From positions 62,001 through 126,000 of the forward strand of contig JAJFKG010000005.1 in the NCBI GenBank assembly GCA_021773335.1: 64,000 nt of DNA, written 5' to 3'. Source of the stretch: Gammaproteobacteria bacterium. GTDB taxonomy: Bacteria; Pseudomonadota; Gammaproteobacteria; JAJFKG01. Of the stretch, positions 47,526 to 56,092 are shown piece after piece. The position numbers and the translations under genes were made by a program. How positions within the stretch are numbered: the first letter of the stretch is position 1; every line of letters begins with the position of its first letter. The notes below the pieces were generated by a model. That model was not told the DNA's origin, did no database searches, and saw only the letters and a list, made by a program, of their open reading frames with translations.

Positions 47526-48384
47526 AACTCGCAGCCCTCACTAAACGTTCAACAAAAAATTCAATACCACCACCGGCTTCTTTAGCTTGCGGCCAATGCT
47601 GAATTTTTTGTGCAATTTGTTTAAATGAAAAACTCGCTGGACAATTAGGATAAGCTTCAATAACCGCTCGTTGATTCCGAATAGCTCTGACTACTAGGTT
47701 GTCATAGGGAATTGCACCAATGTAATCTAAAGACACATCAAGGAAACGGTCAGTCGTACGTTTGAGTTTGTTAAACAGTTGCTTGCCGGCTAATGTACCA
47801 CGTGACATATTAGCAAGCACACTGATTTTTCGTATTTGGTGCTGTTGGCTTAATAGTTTAATCATTGCGTAAGTATCCGTGATCGATGCAGGTTCATCAC
47901 ACACAACTAAGATAACTTCTTGCGTGGCATTGATAAGGCTGATGACATTGCTCGAAATACCTGTTGCCGTGTCGACAAGCAAGATATCAGGAGGCATTTT
48001 TAATTGACTAAACGCATGGATAAGCCCCATTTGCTCTCGCACACCGAGTTCCGCCATCTCAGGAACACCCGATGCAGCAGGTATAATCTCAACGCCCAGG
48101 GGCCCCTGGACAATAATATCGTGCAATTCACATTCACCGGATAAGACATGAGAAATATTTTTACGTGACGTCAGACCAAGCATAATATCGGTATTCGCCA
48201 GTCCCAAATCAGCATCCAGCAGCATCACGCGTTTGCCCAACTCTGATAGCGCAGCAGCTACATTTATTGCTACATTAGTCTTACCGACGCCACCTTTACC
48301 GCTGCTAACAGCGATAGTTTTTACCGGTGTTGTTATACGCTCCTGACTATTTAACGATTTTTCTAAAGATTGGCTAAATTGCAT
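47518..48384 (-). CDS. flhG: flagellar number regulator FlhG (FleN), MinD-like ATPase
   Basis: A 288-residue ParA/MinD-type ATPase. SSGKGGVGKTNVAINVAAAL is the deviant Walker A (residues 28-36), MLLDADLGLANTDIMLGL switch I and DILLVDTATGIS switch II. In polar flagellates FlhG antagonises FleQ and limits flagellar number. A C-terminal amphipathic region (QKIQHWPQ) could bind membrane. GAGGAAAGG precedes the ATG. A sigma-54-type promoter lies 44 bases upstream. It is followed by fliA; no flhF is found before it, which is unusual for this pair. Confidence 0.93.
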   Translation of the reverse strand: MQFSQSLEKSLNSQERITTPVKTIAVSSGKGGVGKTNVAINVAAALSELGKRVMLLDADLGLANTDIMLGLTSRKNISHVLSGECELHDIIVQGPLGVEIIPAASGVPEMAELGVREQMGLIHAFSQLKMPPDILLVDTATGISSNVISLINATQEVILVVCDEPASITDTYAMIKLLSQQHQIRKISVLANMSRGTLAGKQLFNKLKRTTDRFLDVSLDYIGAIPYDNLVVRAIRNQRAVIEAYPNCPASFSFKQIAQKIQHWPQAKEAGGGIEFFVERLVRAASCE

Positions 48385-48427
48385 TTACCTTTCCTCATTA
48401 ACCAACTGTTTTGTTTGGAAGGATTGC

Positions 48428-48443
48428 AGCAATATCTATTCCA
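48428..48443 (-). promoter_or_regulatory. sigma-54-type promoter of flhG-fliA
   Basis: On the minus strand TGGAATAGATATTGCT has the invariant GG-N10-GC spacing and a full TTGC at -12. The -24 element has TGG but not the following CAC. It lies about 44 bases before the flhG ATG. FleQ or FleR would be the activator. Confidence 0.5.
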
Positions 48444-48545
48444 ATTCTTGGGCAAATACGCTGATCCGTGCTACTTCTCTCATCTCATTGATATTTTGAG
48501 AAAATTAAGATCGTTGCCCAAAAGATATTTAATACAGCAAGATAC

Positions 48546-48719
48546 TCATTGAGGAAAGCTATTCAGTGAAACAGTAACTTGTGCCGACTGCTCTAGCGAA
48601 TTCACCTTAATAGCAAACTCGCTTTTCTCAAATGTATTCGCTTTTGCCACGGCTGCCGCCATAATAAAAAGCAAAAGCACTTCCACAGTAATAATAAGTG
48701 GGTTGATAATGAATCTCAT
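48546..48719 (-). CDS. small exported or membrane protein in the flagellar regulator operon
   Basis: A 57-residue protein starting MRFIINPLIITVEVLLLFIM, a signal peptide or membrane anchor with a possible cleavage after AKA. The rest (NTFEKSEFAIKVNSLEQSAQ...) is short and polar. The ribosome site AAGGA overlaps the stop codon of the preceding FliM/FliN-like gene, so translation is coupled. No family recognised. Confidence 0.6.
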   Translation of the reverse strand: MRFIINPLIITVEVLLLFIMAAAVAKANTFEKSEFAIKVNSLEQSAQVTVSLNSFPQ

Positions 48720-48729
48720 CTTTCTATCC

Positions 48730-48993
48730 TTATTGCAGTTTTTTAACTCGCCCAATTACGCTAGTATCGTCGCTAAGTCGAATACCCAATTTTTCATTAA
48801 CGACAACTAACTCTCCCTGTGCGATCAAATCACCACCCACTAAAACACTTAAAATTTCTCCCAACAAACAGTCTAATTCGATGACTGCAACTGCTGCTTG
48901 TGCATCAGCAGCCATTTTCACCTCATCAGCATCAACACCATTTAATAGTGTATCGATTTCTTCTTGTGATAATAATTCTACTTTATTAGACAT
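48730..48993 (-). CDS. mini flagellar-switch protein: FliM N-terminal peptide joined to a FliN-type SpoA end
   Basis: An 87-residue protein. Residues 8-20 (LSQEEIDTLLNGV) match the N-terminal peptide of FliM that binds phosphorylated CheY. Residues about 53-80 (GGDLIAQGELVVVNEKLGIR) match the last half of the FliN SpoA domain. The large FliM middle domain and the first half of the SpoA domain are missing; a short alanine-rich linker takes their place. It cannot replace FliM or FliN by itself. It may be a CheY-binding accessory of the motor or a regulator. It lies 23 bases after fleR and is the third gene of the fleSR operon. Confidence 0.75.
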   Translation of the reverse strand: MSNKVELLSQEEIDTLLNGVDADEVKMAADAQAAVAVIELDCLLGEILSVLVGGDLIAQGELVVVNEKLGIRLSDDTSVIGRVKKLQ

Positions 48994-49016
48994 CTAACCT
49001 TCTTTTTCAAAAATAC

Positions 49017-50153
49017 TTATTTACCTTGGACAAACTCAAACTGCAAATCTTCTTTTTTGATGACATCACCACTTTGCAAAATCAGCGCACGTTGAATGAC
49101 ATTATCCATCTCACGCGCATTGCCAGGCCATGCATGCGCGAGCAATGCTTTTTGTGCTGCATTAGAAAAGCTAGGCTTGGCACGTTGTTCAGCCTGGGCA
49201 TGTATATTCAATAAGTACTCAGCTAACGGTATAATATCTTTTGTGCGCTCACGCAGAGGTCGCCAGCGCAAAGGAAAGACATTTAAACGGTAATATAAAT
49301 CTTCGCGGAAATTGCCCTTGCGCGCCTCCTCCACCAAGTCCCGATTTGATGTCGCGATCACACGCACATCCAACTGAATCGTTTTTTTGCCACCAATACG
49401 CTCCACTTCTTTTTCTTGCAAGACACGCAACAATTTTGCTTGTAAGCTTAAATCCATCTCAGATATTTCATCCAGCAATAACGTACCATTCTGTGCTTGT
49501 TCAAACTTACCCGGGGAAGCTTGATACGCACCGGTAAATGCGCCTTTTTCGTAGCCAAACAAAGTCGCTTCCAACATATTTTCTGGAATCGCCGCACAAT
49601 TTATCGCCACAAAAGGGTGTTCACGACGATTTGAATAATCATGAATATAATGAGCCAAAACTTCTTTGCCGGTACCACTCTCACCCGTAATCAATACAGT
49701 CGCATTGCTGTCGGCTATTTTACTTGCCAGCGACAATAACTCTTTGCTATTTGGGTCTTCAGCGACTGGGTTCTTGTCAGGGACACAATCCAAATGGATA
49801 TGTTTTTTAACTTTGTCTGTTAATAGCTTTGGCTCAAACGGCTTAGTCAGATAATCAACTGCACCATCTTGCATGGCAGTCACTGCGCTAGCAACATTCC
49901 CATAAGCAGTGATCAATAACACGGGCACTTTGGGCGTACGCTTTTTGACAGCTTTTAATAAAGCGTGACCATCCAGATCACCCATATTAATATCACTGAT
50001 TATCAAGCCAGGTTTGCTTTTATCAAGCAGCGCCAGCGCCGACTCACCATCATTGACAGCCTGACAAGCATAGCCTGCCAACTCTAGCGAATCTGTGAGT
50101 GCTTCACGTAGCGTTTTGTCGTCTTCAACTATCAGTACACTTGCTTGTTGCAT
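49017..50153 (-). CDS. fleR: FleR-like sigma-54 response regulator lacking the DNA-binding domain
   Basis: A 378-residue protein. The receiver domain has the phosphoacceptor D54 (LIISDINMGD) and K104 (LTKPFEP). The AAA+ domain has Walker A GESGTGKE (157-164), the sigma-54-contact loop GAFTGA (204-209) and Walker B LLLDEI. It ends at DLQFEFVQGK, just after the AAA+ module, with no Fis-type HTH; typical FleR proteins continue about 80-90 residues. The next gene starts 23 bases on, so nothing has been cut by a frameshift here. FlgR of Helicobacter lacks the same domain and works from solution. The start overlaps fleS by 29 bases. Confidence 0.88.
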   Translation of the reverse strand: MQQASVLIVEDDKTLREALTDSLELAGYACQAVNDGESALALLDKSKPGLIISDINMGDLDGHALLKAVKKRTPKVPVLLITAYGNVASAVTAMQDGAVDYLTKPFEPKLLTDKVKKHIHLDCVPDKNPVAEDPNSKELLSLASKIADSNATVLITGESGTGKEVLAHYIHDYSNRREHPFVAINCAAIPENMLEATLFGYEKGAFTGAYQASPGKFEQAQNGTLLLDEISEMDLSLQAKLLRVLQEKEVERIGGKKTIQLDVRVIATSNRDLVEEARKGNFREDLYYRLNVFPLRWRPLRERTKDIIPLAEYLLNIHAQAEQRAKPSFSNAAQKALLAHAWPGNAREMDNVIQRALILQSGDVIKKEDLQFEFVQGK

Positions 50154-51240
50154 TATCAACACCCCTATTTTGTTGTTTGTGCTTACCCTGTTTTACTACC
50201 GGCAGCCGAATACCCACTTTAGTACCAACCCCCAATTGTGAGTGGATCCACAATTCACCTTGATGCGCTTCAGCGACAGCAACAGCCACGGGCAAACCCA
50301 ATCCTGTGCCTTGTTGATGAGTGGTATAAAACGGTTCTATGACGCGCTGCTGTGTCTCTGACGACATGCCTGGGCCATTGTCGGCGAGTATAATATTTAG
50401 CATGTTTGAGTTTGCAGCACACACTAGCAAACTCAATTTAGCGCTCTCGCCACACGCTTGTAAGGCATTATGTATGAGGTTTTGTAATGCGCTGAGCAAG
50501 GCATCTTTGTTACCCATGATTTCACTATCACTTAAGTCATTCTGTACCGTGAGAGTAGCCCCAGCTTTTTCAATATGGGCTTCAGTTAATGCCGATAAAT
50601 CATGCACTAATTCTTGCGTGGTTAATGGTGAAACGACAACATTGCCGCCCTTAGAAAATACCAGCATATTTTTTATTTCAGCTTCGAGTCGGTGTAAACG
50701 CTCTTTGACTTTTTTGGCAAATTCAACCCGGCGTGCTTCGGGAAGACTGCTGTCTGTTAGGTGCGCCGCATATAATAAGGCCGCAGACAAAGGTGTACGA
50801 ATTTGGTGAGCTAATGCGGCACTCATCTTACCCATTTCTGATAGACGTTGATAATGATTGAGACGCTCTTGTAAGGCCCGTGTCTCAGTGTGGTCGGTTA
50901 GCAAAAGAATTTGTCCGGGCTCACTATCTAATGATTGCGTGGCAATACTGATGCGGCGTCCATCACGTAGTGAAATTTCAAACCCATCCTCTCGCAATGG
51001 CGCAAAAGCGCGATGAATCACATCTAGCCAATTTTCACCAAGCAGTGGCTCACCGACTAGCTCAACTGCGGTAGGATTACACTCTTGTACGCACCCAGTC
51101 GCATCGAGAACGACAACACCACCCGGTAAGATACTGAGTAAACGTTGCAAGCGATTGGCGACTCGTTCTTTTTCCATTAGCGCTTGCGCTAAGCTCTTAC
51201 TCACGCTGCTGTGATCCATTTGCGGGCTGACTGCGCCCAT
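50125..51240 (-). CDS. fleS: FleS-like sensor histidine kinase
   Basis: A 371-residue cytoplasmic kinase without membrane helices. A PAS domain lies at about 35-120 (LSILPGGVVVLDATGCVQEC). The H box MSAALAHQIRTPLSAAL has the phosphorylated H145. The ATPase domain shows NLIHNALQACG (N box), ILADNGPGMSS (G1) and GTGLGLPVAVAV (G2). It should phosphorylate FleR, with which it overlaps. The start at 51240 has CGGAGGAATT upstream. A sigma-54-type promoter lies about 50 bases before it. Confidence 0.93.
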   Translation of the reverse strand: MGAVSPQMDHSSVSKSLAQALMEKERVANRLQRLLSILPGGVVVLDATGCVQECNPTAVELVGEPLLGENWLDVIHRAFAPLREDGFEISLRDGRRISIATQSLDSEPGQILLLTDHTETRALQERLNHYQRLSEMGKMSAALAHQIRTPLSAALLYAAHLTDSSLPEARRVEFAKKVKERLHRLEAEIKNMLVFSKGGNVVVSPLTTQELVHDLSALTEAHIEKAGATLTVQNDLSDSEIMGNKDALLSALQNLIHNALQACGESAKLSLLVCAANSNMLNIILADNGPGMSSETQQRVIEPFYTTHQQGTGLGLPVAVAVAEAHQGELWIHSQLGVGTKVGIRLPVVKQGKHKQQNRGVDNATSKCTDS

Positions 51241-51288
51241 AATTCCTCCGGCGTTTTATGTGACTTTCGTTATGGCACAAAGCCTTTC

Positions 51289-51304
51289 TGCAAAACCCAC
51301 GCCA
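51289..51304 (-). promoter_or_regulatory. sigma-54-type promoter of fleSR
   Basis: On the minus strand TGGCGTGGGTTTTGCA has GG-N10-GC spacing, TGGC at -24 and TTGCA at -12. In pseudomonads fleSR is transcribed from a FleQ-dependent sigma-54 promoter, which fits. Confidence 0.65.
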
Positions 51305-51442
51305 TAGATTTTATTCTTTAAAATCATATAATTAAAAAATATACTAGGATCAGGAAGTCAATTTATTGGCAGAAAGGTTAGGGCAACAAACAAGGGGTGA
51401 ACATAACCCCTAAGCACGTTTGCGCAACTTGACAACCCTGCC

Positions 51443-51489
51443 ATTTACCTTGATAATTGTAAATAACATTTACAATTATCAAGGTAAAT
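51443..51489. promoter_or_regulatory. perfect 22-bp inverted repeat in front of the ATPase gene
   Basis: Two exact 22-bp arms (51443-51464 and 51468-51489; first arm begins ATTTACCTTGATAATT) are separated by AAC and end one base before the ATG at 51491. The ribosome site AAGG (51481-51484) lies in the second arm, so the RNA hairpin would hide it. Each arm also has short ATTTAC/GTAAAT ends. It could be an operator for autoregulation, an RNA switch, or an element end. Confidence 0.85.
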
Positions 51490-51490
51490 A

Positions 51491-52639
51491 ATGCAACGAG
51501 ATTTATTTAATCAGTTAATTATAAAAGGTTTTAAGGTAAACCCGGCGGTTGCACTGCTGGGACCGAGACAATGCGGTAAAACCACCCTGGCGAATATGTA
51601 CATTGCTGAACATAGTAATGACATGCCAGTACACTATTTTGATTTAGAAAAGCCCAGTGATTTGGCACGTTTACAGAATCCAGAGTTAGTTTTACAGCAG
51701 TTAGAAGGCTTAATCGTCATTGATGAAATTCAACGCTTACCCGAGTTATTTCCTTTGTTGCGTGTCCTAATAGACAACCAAACACTAAATCAATACTACC
51801 TTATTTTGGGCTCGGCTTCGCGAGAATTAGTCCAACAATCATCAGAAACATTAGCTGGTCGTATACAATACCTAGAATTGACTCCTTTTCAATTTAATGA
51901 GACTCAGCAGCTTGAAAAATTATGGTTACGCGGTGGCTTTCCCAGAGCTTATTTAGCCAAAACTAATGACATTAGCTACGATTGGCGACAAAATTATATT
52001 CGCACCTATCTAGAGCAAGATATTCCAAACCTAGGGATTACTATTCCTGCAGCTAACTTAAGACGATTTTGGAATATGCTCGCACACTATCATGGCAACA
52101 TTTTAAATACTTCTGAGCTTGGTCGTTCGTTAAATCTGTCTCACAATACCATTCGTAACTATATTGATATTTTGATTCATACATTTATGATTCGGCAATT
52201 ATCCCCCTGGTTTGAAAATTTAAAAAAACGCCAGGTTAAATCACCTAAGATTTATTTTCGTGATAGTGGCATCTACCATACGTTACATAATATACATAAC
52301 AAAAAAGACTTATGGATAAACCCTAAGCTCGGTGCTTCTTGGGAAGGGTTTGCATTAGAAGAAGTTATTCGTAAACACCGAGCGGATCCTGAGGACTGTT
52401 TCTTTTGGGCGACGCATGCTCATGCCGAATTGGATTTATTAATCACAAAAGATGGTATCAAGCGCGGCTTTGAGTTTAAATTTACCGAACAACCTAAGTT
52501 AACAAAATCAATGAAAATAGCCATGGCGGATTTAAACCTCGATGAGCTCACAGTTATTTACCCTGGTGAACACACTTTTCCTTTGGCTGAGAATGTGCGG
52601 GCCTGTGGCCTAGAGGATTACTTAACGTTGTTAGCATAA
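51491..52639 (+). CDS. AAA_14 / DUF4143 ATPase
   Basis: A 382-residue protein. The N-terminal AAA_14 domain has Walker A GPRQCGKT, Walker B LIVIDEIQRLPELF and the sensor LILGSAS. The C-terminal DUF4143 part has LRGGFPRAYL, NYIRTYLEQDIPNLGI, an HTH-like stretch and, near the end, a PD-(D/E)xK-like strand pattern (WATHAHAELDLLI, GFEFKFTE). Such ATPases are common orphan genes with unknown role, often in variable regions. It is the only plus-strand gene in the flagellar block, splitting fleQ from fleS, and probably arrived as a single-gene insertion. Confidence 0.88.
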   Translation: MQRDLFNQLIIKGFKVNPAVALLGPRQCGKTTLANMYIAEHSNDMPVHYFDLEKPSDLARLQNPELVLQQLEGLIVIDEIQRLPELFPLLRVLIDNQTLNQYYLILGSASRELVQQSSETLAGRIQYLELTPFQFNETQQLEKLWLRGGFPRAYLAKTNDISYDWRQNYIRTYLEQDIPNLGITIPAANLRRFWNMLAHYHGNILNTSELGRSLNLSHNTIRNYIDILIHTFMIRQLSPWFENLKKRQVKSPKIYFRDSGIYHTLHNIHNKKDLWINPKLGASWEGFALEEVIRKHRADPEDCFFWATHAHAELDLLITKDGIKRGFEFKFTEQPKLTKSMKIAMADLNLDELTVIYPGEHTFPLAENVRACGLEDYLTLLA

Positions 52640-52666
52640 GCCTATGCGCCACAAGGTGATAAATAA

Positions 52667-52698
52667 AAACGCCTCTGCACTTGCACACAGAGGCGTTT
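52667..52698. terminator. bidirectional terminator between the ATPase gene and fleQ
   Basis: AAACGCCTCTG at 52667-52677 pairs with CAGAGGCGTTT at 52688-52698. A-rich DNA precedes the stem and T-rich DNA ends it, so it can terminate both convergent transcripts. Confidence 0.8.
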
Positions 52699-52742
52699 AC
52701 CTCACGAGAGTCACCACCAACTAAAACTTACTCAACAAACGC

Positions 52743-54188
52743 TCACATATAAGTACCATCACGCTGCATGCCGTGCTTACGCATTTTTTCGACTAAAGTC
52801 GTACGCCGCATATTGAGGAAGTCGGCTGCTTTGGCCACTACGCCATTGGATTCTTCCAAAGCATGTTGAATTAACGTCATTTCGGTTTTGCGCAAATGTT
52901 CTTTTAAATCGACGCCGCCGCCGGGAATGGCCCCACCAACGGGGTTTACCACCGCATCGTTACTTTGCTCGTTAGCAGTCAGACTGTCTGTAGCATTTGG
53001 CCCTATGCTTAAGCCCTTACCACGATAACGTTGCGGTAAGTCTTTGACATCGATAACACCGCCGGGATACATAATCGCTAAACGCTCAACTAGGTTCGCT
53101 AATTCACGCACATTGCCCTGCCACGGACATTCACACAAGGCTTCCACAGCGCGTGGTAACAAACGGATCGTGCCTCGGTCTTCACCTTCGATGCGTGCGA
53201 TCAATTCATTTAACAGCAATGGAATATCACTTTTGCGTTCACGTAAAGCGGGCATTTCAATCGGAAATACATTCAAGCGATAATACAAATCTTCGCGGAA
53301 GTTGCCTTTTTTAATCTCTTCTTCCAAATCACGGTGTGTCGCGGCAATGATGCGCACATCGGTGTTAATACTCTTGTTACTACCAACACGTTCGAAACAA
53401 CGCTCTTGCAAGACCCGCAGCAACTTCACTTGCATGGCCAAAGGCATATCACCGATTTCATCGAGAAATAGTGTCCCACCCTGTGCCATTTCAAAACGCC
53501 CTTGACGCGCGGTAATCGCCCCTGTGAATGCACCTTTTTCGTGTCCAAACAATTCACTTTCCAATAATTCCGCTGGGATCGCACCACAGTTGACGGGCAC
53601 GAAGGGTTTATTGCGACGCTTAGATTGATAATGTAGATTGCGCGCTACCACTTCTTTACCGGTGCCTGACTCTCCGAGAATTAAGACGCTGACATCGCCA
53701 TCATAGACTTGTTCCATCAAGCGACGCACTTGCGCCACCCCTGCCGAACTACCCACCAAGTTACGAAACAGTGGCACCGAGCGGTTCTTGCCGGCATTGT
53801 TAATGGCTTGATTATTTTCTTGAAAAACTTGGCTTTGATGTAATGCTCCCATTACTTGCGCATAACTTAATGGTAAAGCCAAATGCCCGACGATTTTATT
53901 ACTGATAGCATGATCCAAGGTAGCTGGCACACTGTGCTCGCCCAATAATAGAAACGGCGCTTGTGGCGCCCAAGCATGAATATCATCCAACAACGTCGAA
54001 AAATCTTGCCCACCGCTGCAGTCACCGAGAATGACGGTTAATACTTCATCACTGCTGATGTCTGCATCACGCCATTGTGTGATATTACTGATAACGGCTG
54101 GTTCACCTAAGAATTCAAGAATAACTTTTACGTCTCGACACTTTTCACAATCATTGTCGATCAATAAGATCTTATAGTCTCTACGCAT
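52743..54188 (-). CDS. fleQ: flagellar master regulator FleQ (sigma-54 activator)
   Basis: A 481-residue enhancer-binding protein. The N-terminal FleQ domain (about 1-125) is a degenerate receiver. The AAA+ domain has Walker A GESGTGKE (172-179), GAFTGA (219-224) and Walker [10 protein letters not shown]. The C-terminal Fis-type HTH is intact ([32 protein letters not shown]). FleQ starts the flagellar cascade with sigma-54 and often responds to cyclic-di-GMP and FlhG. The ATG at 54188 (MRRDYKIL) is chosen for its ribosome site; 11 further residues upstream are open. It lies in the usual place beside fliT-like and fleSR genes. Confidence 0.95.
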   Translation of the reverse strand: MRRDYKILLIDNDCEKCRDVKVILEFLGEPAVISNITQWRDADISSDEVLTVILGDCSGGQDFSTLLDDIHAWAPQAPFLLLGEHSVPATLDHAISNKIVGHLALPLSYAQVMGALHQSQVFQENNQAINNAGKNRSVPLFRNLVGSSAGVAQVRRLMEQVYDGDVSVLILGESGTGKEVVARNLHYQSKRRNKPFVPVNCGAIPAELLESELFGHEKGAFTGAITARQGRFEMAQGGTLFLDEIGDMPLAMQVKLLRVLQERCFERVGSNKSINTDVRIIAATHRDLEEEIKKGNFREDLYYRLNVFPIEMPALRERKSDIPLLLNELIARIEGEDRGTIRLLPRAVEALCECPWQGNVRELANLVERLAIMYPGGVIDVKDLPQRYRGKGLSIGPNATDSLTANEQSNDAVVNPVGGAIPGGGVDLKEHLRKTEMTLIQHALEESNGVVAKAADFLNMRRTTLVEKMRKHGMQRDGTYM

Positions 54189-54396
54189 GTGTGCTGATAT
54201 CCCCTTGCTAACAATTAGCAATCAACGGCTGTGTCAATCTACTCGCGACCCAAAAAATGCAAAATAGAATAAGTCCGTCCTTAATCATTGACTACTGTGG
54301 CAATATGTCAAATTAAACGCTAGGCAAATAGTTTCCAGCACTGGTATCTTGTTGAATATATTAAATAAACATTTAACAAGCGGTTGGCGGCGATGT

Positions 54397-54687
54397 TTAA
54401 TTTTTTTTCACTTTGATGCGTTTCGTCAACGCATTGTGCTTGTCACTATCATCATTTTGGCAGGAATCCAAGATAGAATTGATAATTTCTTGAACTTCAG
54501 ATAATTCTTGCTCAAAGTTATCTGGTAATTCTTGAGCAATATTGGGCCGGTTGAAAAAAAGCTGTAACTGCTGCGCTTGTTGTTGTGCCAGCGCCTGCAG
54601 CGCTTGCCATTCTCGAACCTTGGCTAACTCTGCCATTTCTTGCGTGATAAACACGATCTTTTCCCACTGTCTATGACAATCACCCAT
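54397..54687 (-). CDS. FliT-like flagellar export chaperone
   Basis: A 96-residue, fully helical protein without signal peptide. WEKIVFITQEMAELAKVREW resembles the start of FliT-type chaperones, with glutamine-rich helices behind it and a basic tail (KRIKVKKN). FliT binds the filament cap protein FliD and, in enterics, FlhDC. The position just upstream of fleQ matches the fliT/fleP gene of pseudomonads. Similarity is weak, so the name rests on context and helix pattern. Confidence 0.65.
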   Translation of the reverse strand: MGDCHRQWEKIVFITQEMAELAKVREWQALQALAQQQAQQLQLFFNRPNIAQELPDNFEQELSEVQEIINSILDSCQNDDSDKHNALTKRIKVKKN

Positions 54688-54922
54688 GGCACAAACACCT
54701 GTTTGTCAAAACCAGCCGTTTTTTGATCGAGGCTCGACTGCAAACTTTATTTGTCATTCATCTCTTCCCTTTCAGCTCAAACTGACTCAGCTCATTGCTT
54801 TAGTACAGTTATGCTCCGCAAGCTTCATGCCAGTTACGTCTCTCATACTTGAGCGAGCAATACTGGAAAGCAACGGTCAACCCAGATACAATATGTCCCT
54901 ATTGCAAGGATATGCTTAATTA

Positions 54923-55444
54923 ATGAACAGGCGAATAATTTCTTTTGGTATATTAATCAGTTGCGTAGTACTACTCAGTGCTTGTAGTGGCTTGGTTTTG
55001 TCACCCAGCTTACCCCCCATCAATACCATGGGTTCTAAAGATGGTGTTGCGATTCAAGGTTACGATGTCGTCTCTTACTTCAACCAAACCAACTTCAGTG
55101 GTGAAACAGCCATTAAAGGTTCGCCGCGCTATCAATACCAATGGGGGGGCGCCACTTGGTATTTTGCCAACCCCTATAACCGCGCGCAATTTGTCGCAAA
55201 CCCAGAAGCATTTATACCTCAATATGGCGGTTACTCAGCATTACAAGTGTCCATGGGTGGGATCGAGAATGTCAATCCCGCTACGTTCTACATGTATAAT
55301 CGCAAACTGTATTTGAATAATGGCGGTGTATCCAATTATATTTTCATGCACAATACCGACACCTATATTGATCTCGCTGATAAACAATGGTGCGAACGTG
55401 GCCCGAAATTACAAATTCCCAAAAAGAGCGACCGATGGGGATGA
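54923..55444 (+). CDS. YHS-domain lipoprotein, first of two
   Basis: A 173-residue lipoprotein with signal peptide and lipobox LLSAC (Cys at about residue 21). The mature part has a YHS domain: VAIQGYDVVSYFNQ, YQYQWGGATWYFANPYNRAQ, FIPQYGGYSALQVSMG. YHS domains are thought to bind metal, but the function of these secreted forms is unknown. A paralogue follows 34 bases downstream, giving a tandem pair in one operon. Confidence 0.83.
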   Translation: MNRRIISFGILISCVVLLSACSGLVLSPSLPPINTMGSKDGVAIQGYDVVSYFNQTNFSGETAIKGSPRYQYQWGGATWYFANPYNRAQFVANPEAFIPQYGGYSALQVSMGGIENVNPATFYMYNRKLYLNNGGVSNYIFMHNTDTYIDLADKQWCERGPKLQIPKKSDRWG

Positions 55445-55478
55445 GGCAATAAAACACAAATAAACCAAGGAGAGAACC

Positions 55479-56045
55479 ATGACAAGGAAAATCTATAGCG
55501 TACTCGTACTCGCCACAATGGCGCTGATACTCTCTGCTTGTAGCAACATGCAGAGTTCATCGAACATGTCTTCGAGTGGCAGCCTAAATGCTCCTCACAC
55601 GGTCGCCATCAATGGTTATGATCCCGTCGCCTATTTTAATTATCGCCAAGCCCTACGCGGCAACTCCGATATGAGTTATACCTATGCTGGCACTACTTGG
55701 TATTTTGCGACAAACAAAGATAAAGACCTCTTCAGCAAAAATCCGACACGCTACATGCCCCAGTACGGTGGTTATTCTGCCTATGATATGGCGCAAGGAC
55801 GTATCACCGCAGGCGATCCCAATTATTGGAACTTGATCAATGGCAAACTGTATTTGAATGGTAGTAGTTTCTCTAACTGGCGCTGGAAGTCTGATATCTC
55901 AGGTAACATCGCCAAAGCAAATTCATTCTGGCGTGGCAGAGGTGTTGGTAACAGCAGCAGTGGTGGCGGACGCGCATCATCCAGCAGTAGTGCTAACTCA
56001 GCCCCTATTCCGCATGATCCAAAACGCAAATATCTGCGTAAGTGA
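55479..56045 (+). CDS. YHS-domain lipoprotein, second of two
   Basis: A 188-residue lipoprotein with lipobox LILSACS. The YHS domain is clear (VAINGYDPVAYFNY, YAGTTWYFATNKDKDLFSKN, YMPQYGGYSAYDMA). Unlike the first copy it has a serine/glycine-rich tail ending in KRKYLRK. AAGGAGAGAACC precedes the ATG. The two proteins share an ancestor but have drifted well apart, so the duplication is not recent. Confidence 0.83.
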   Translation: MTRKIYSVLVLATMALILSACSNMQSSSNMSSSGSLNAPHTVAINGYDPVAYFNYRQALRGNSDMSYTYAGTTWYFATNKDKDLFSKNPTRYMPQYGGYSAYDMAQGRITAGDPNYWNLINGKLYLNGSSFSNWRWKSDISGNIAKANSFWRGRGVGNSSSGGGRASSSSSANSAPIPHDPKRKYLRK

Positions 56046-56092
56046 TTATGCTGTCTGCCTGTGTCCGAATAAGCACAACCCCACAAAGATGG

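Noticed and set aside
51491..52639. Transposase identity for the inserted ATPase
   Set aside because: Domain pattern is AAA_14/DUF4143; no DDE or tyrosine recombinase motif, and no target-site duplication could be shown.
54686..54919. 77-codon frame between the fliT-like and YHS genes
   Set aside because: Overlaps the divergent start, no ribosome site, and composition unlike the neighbours.
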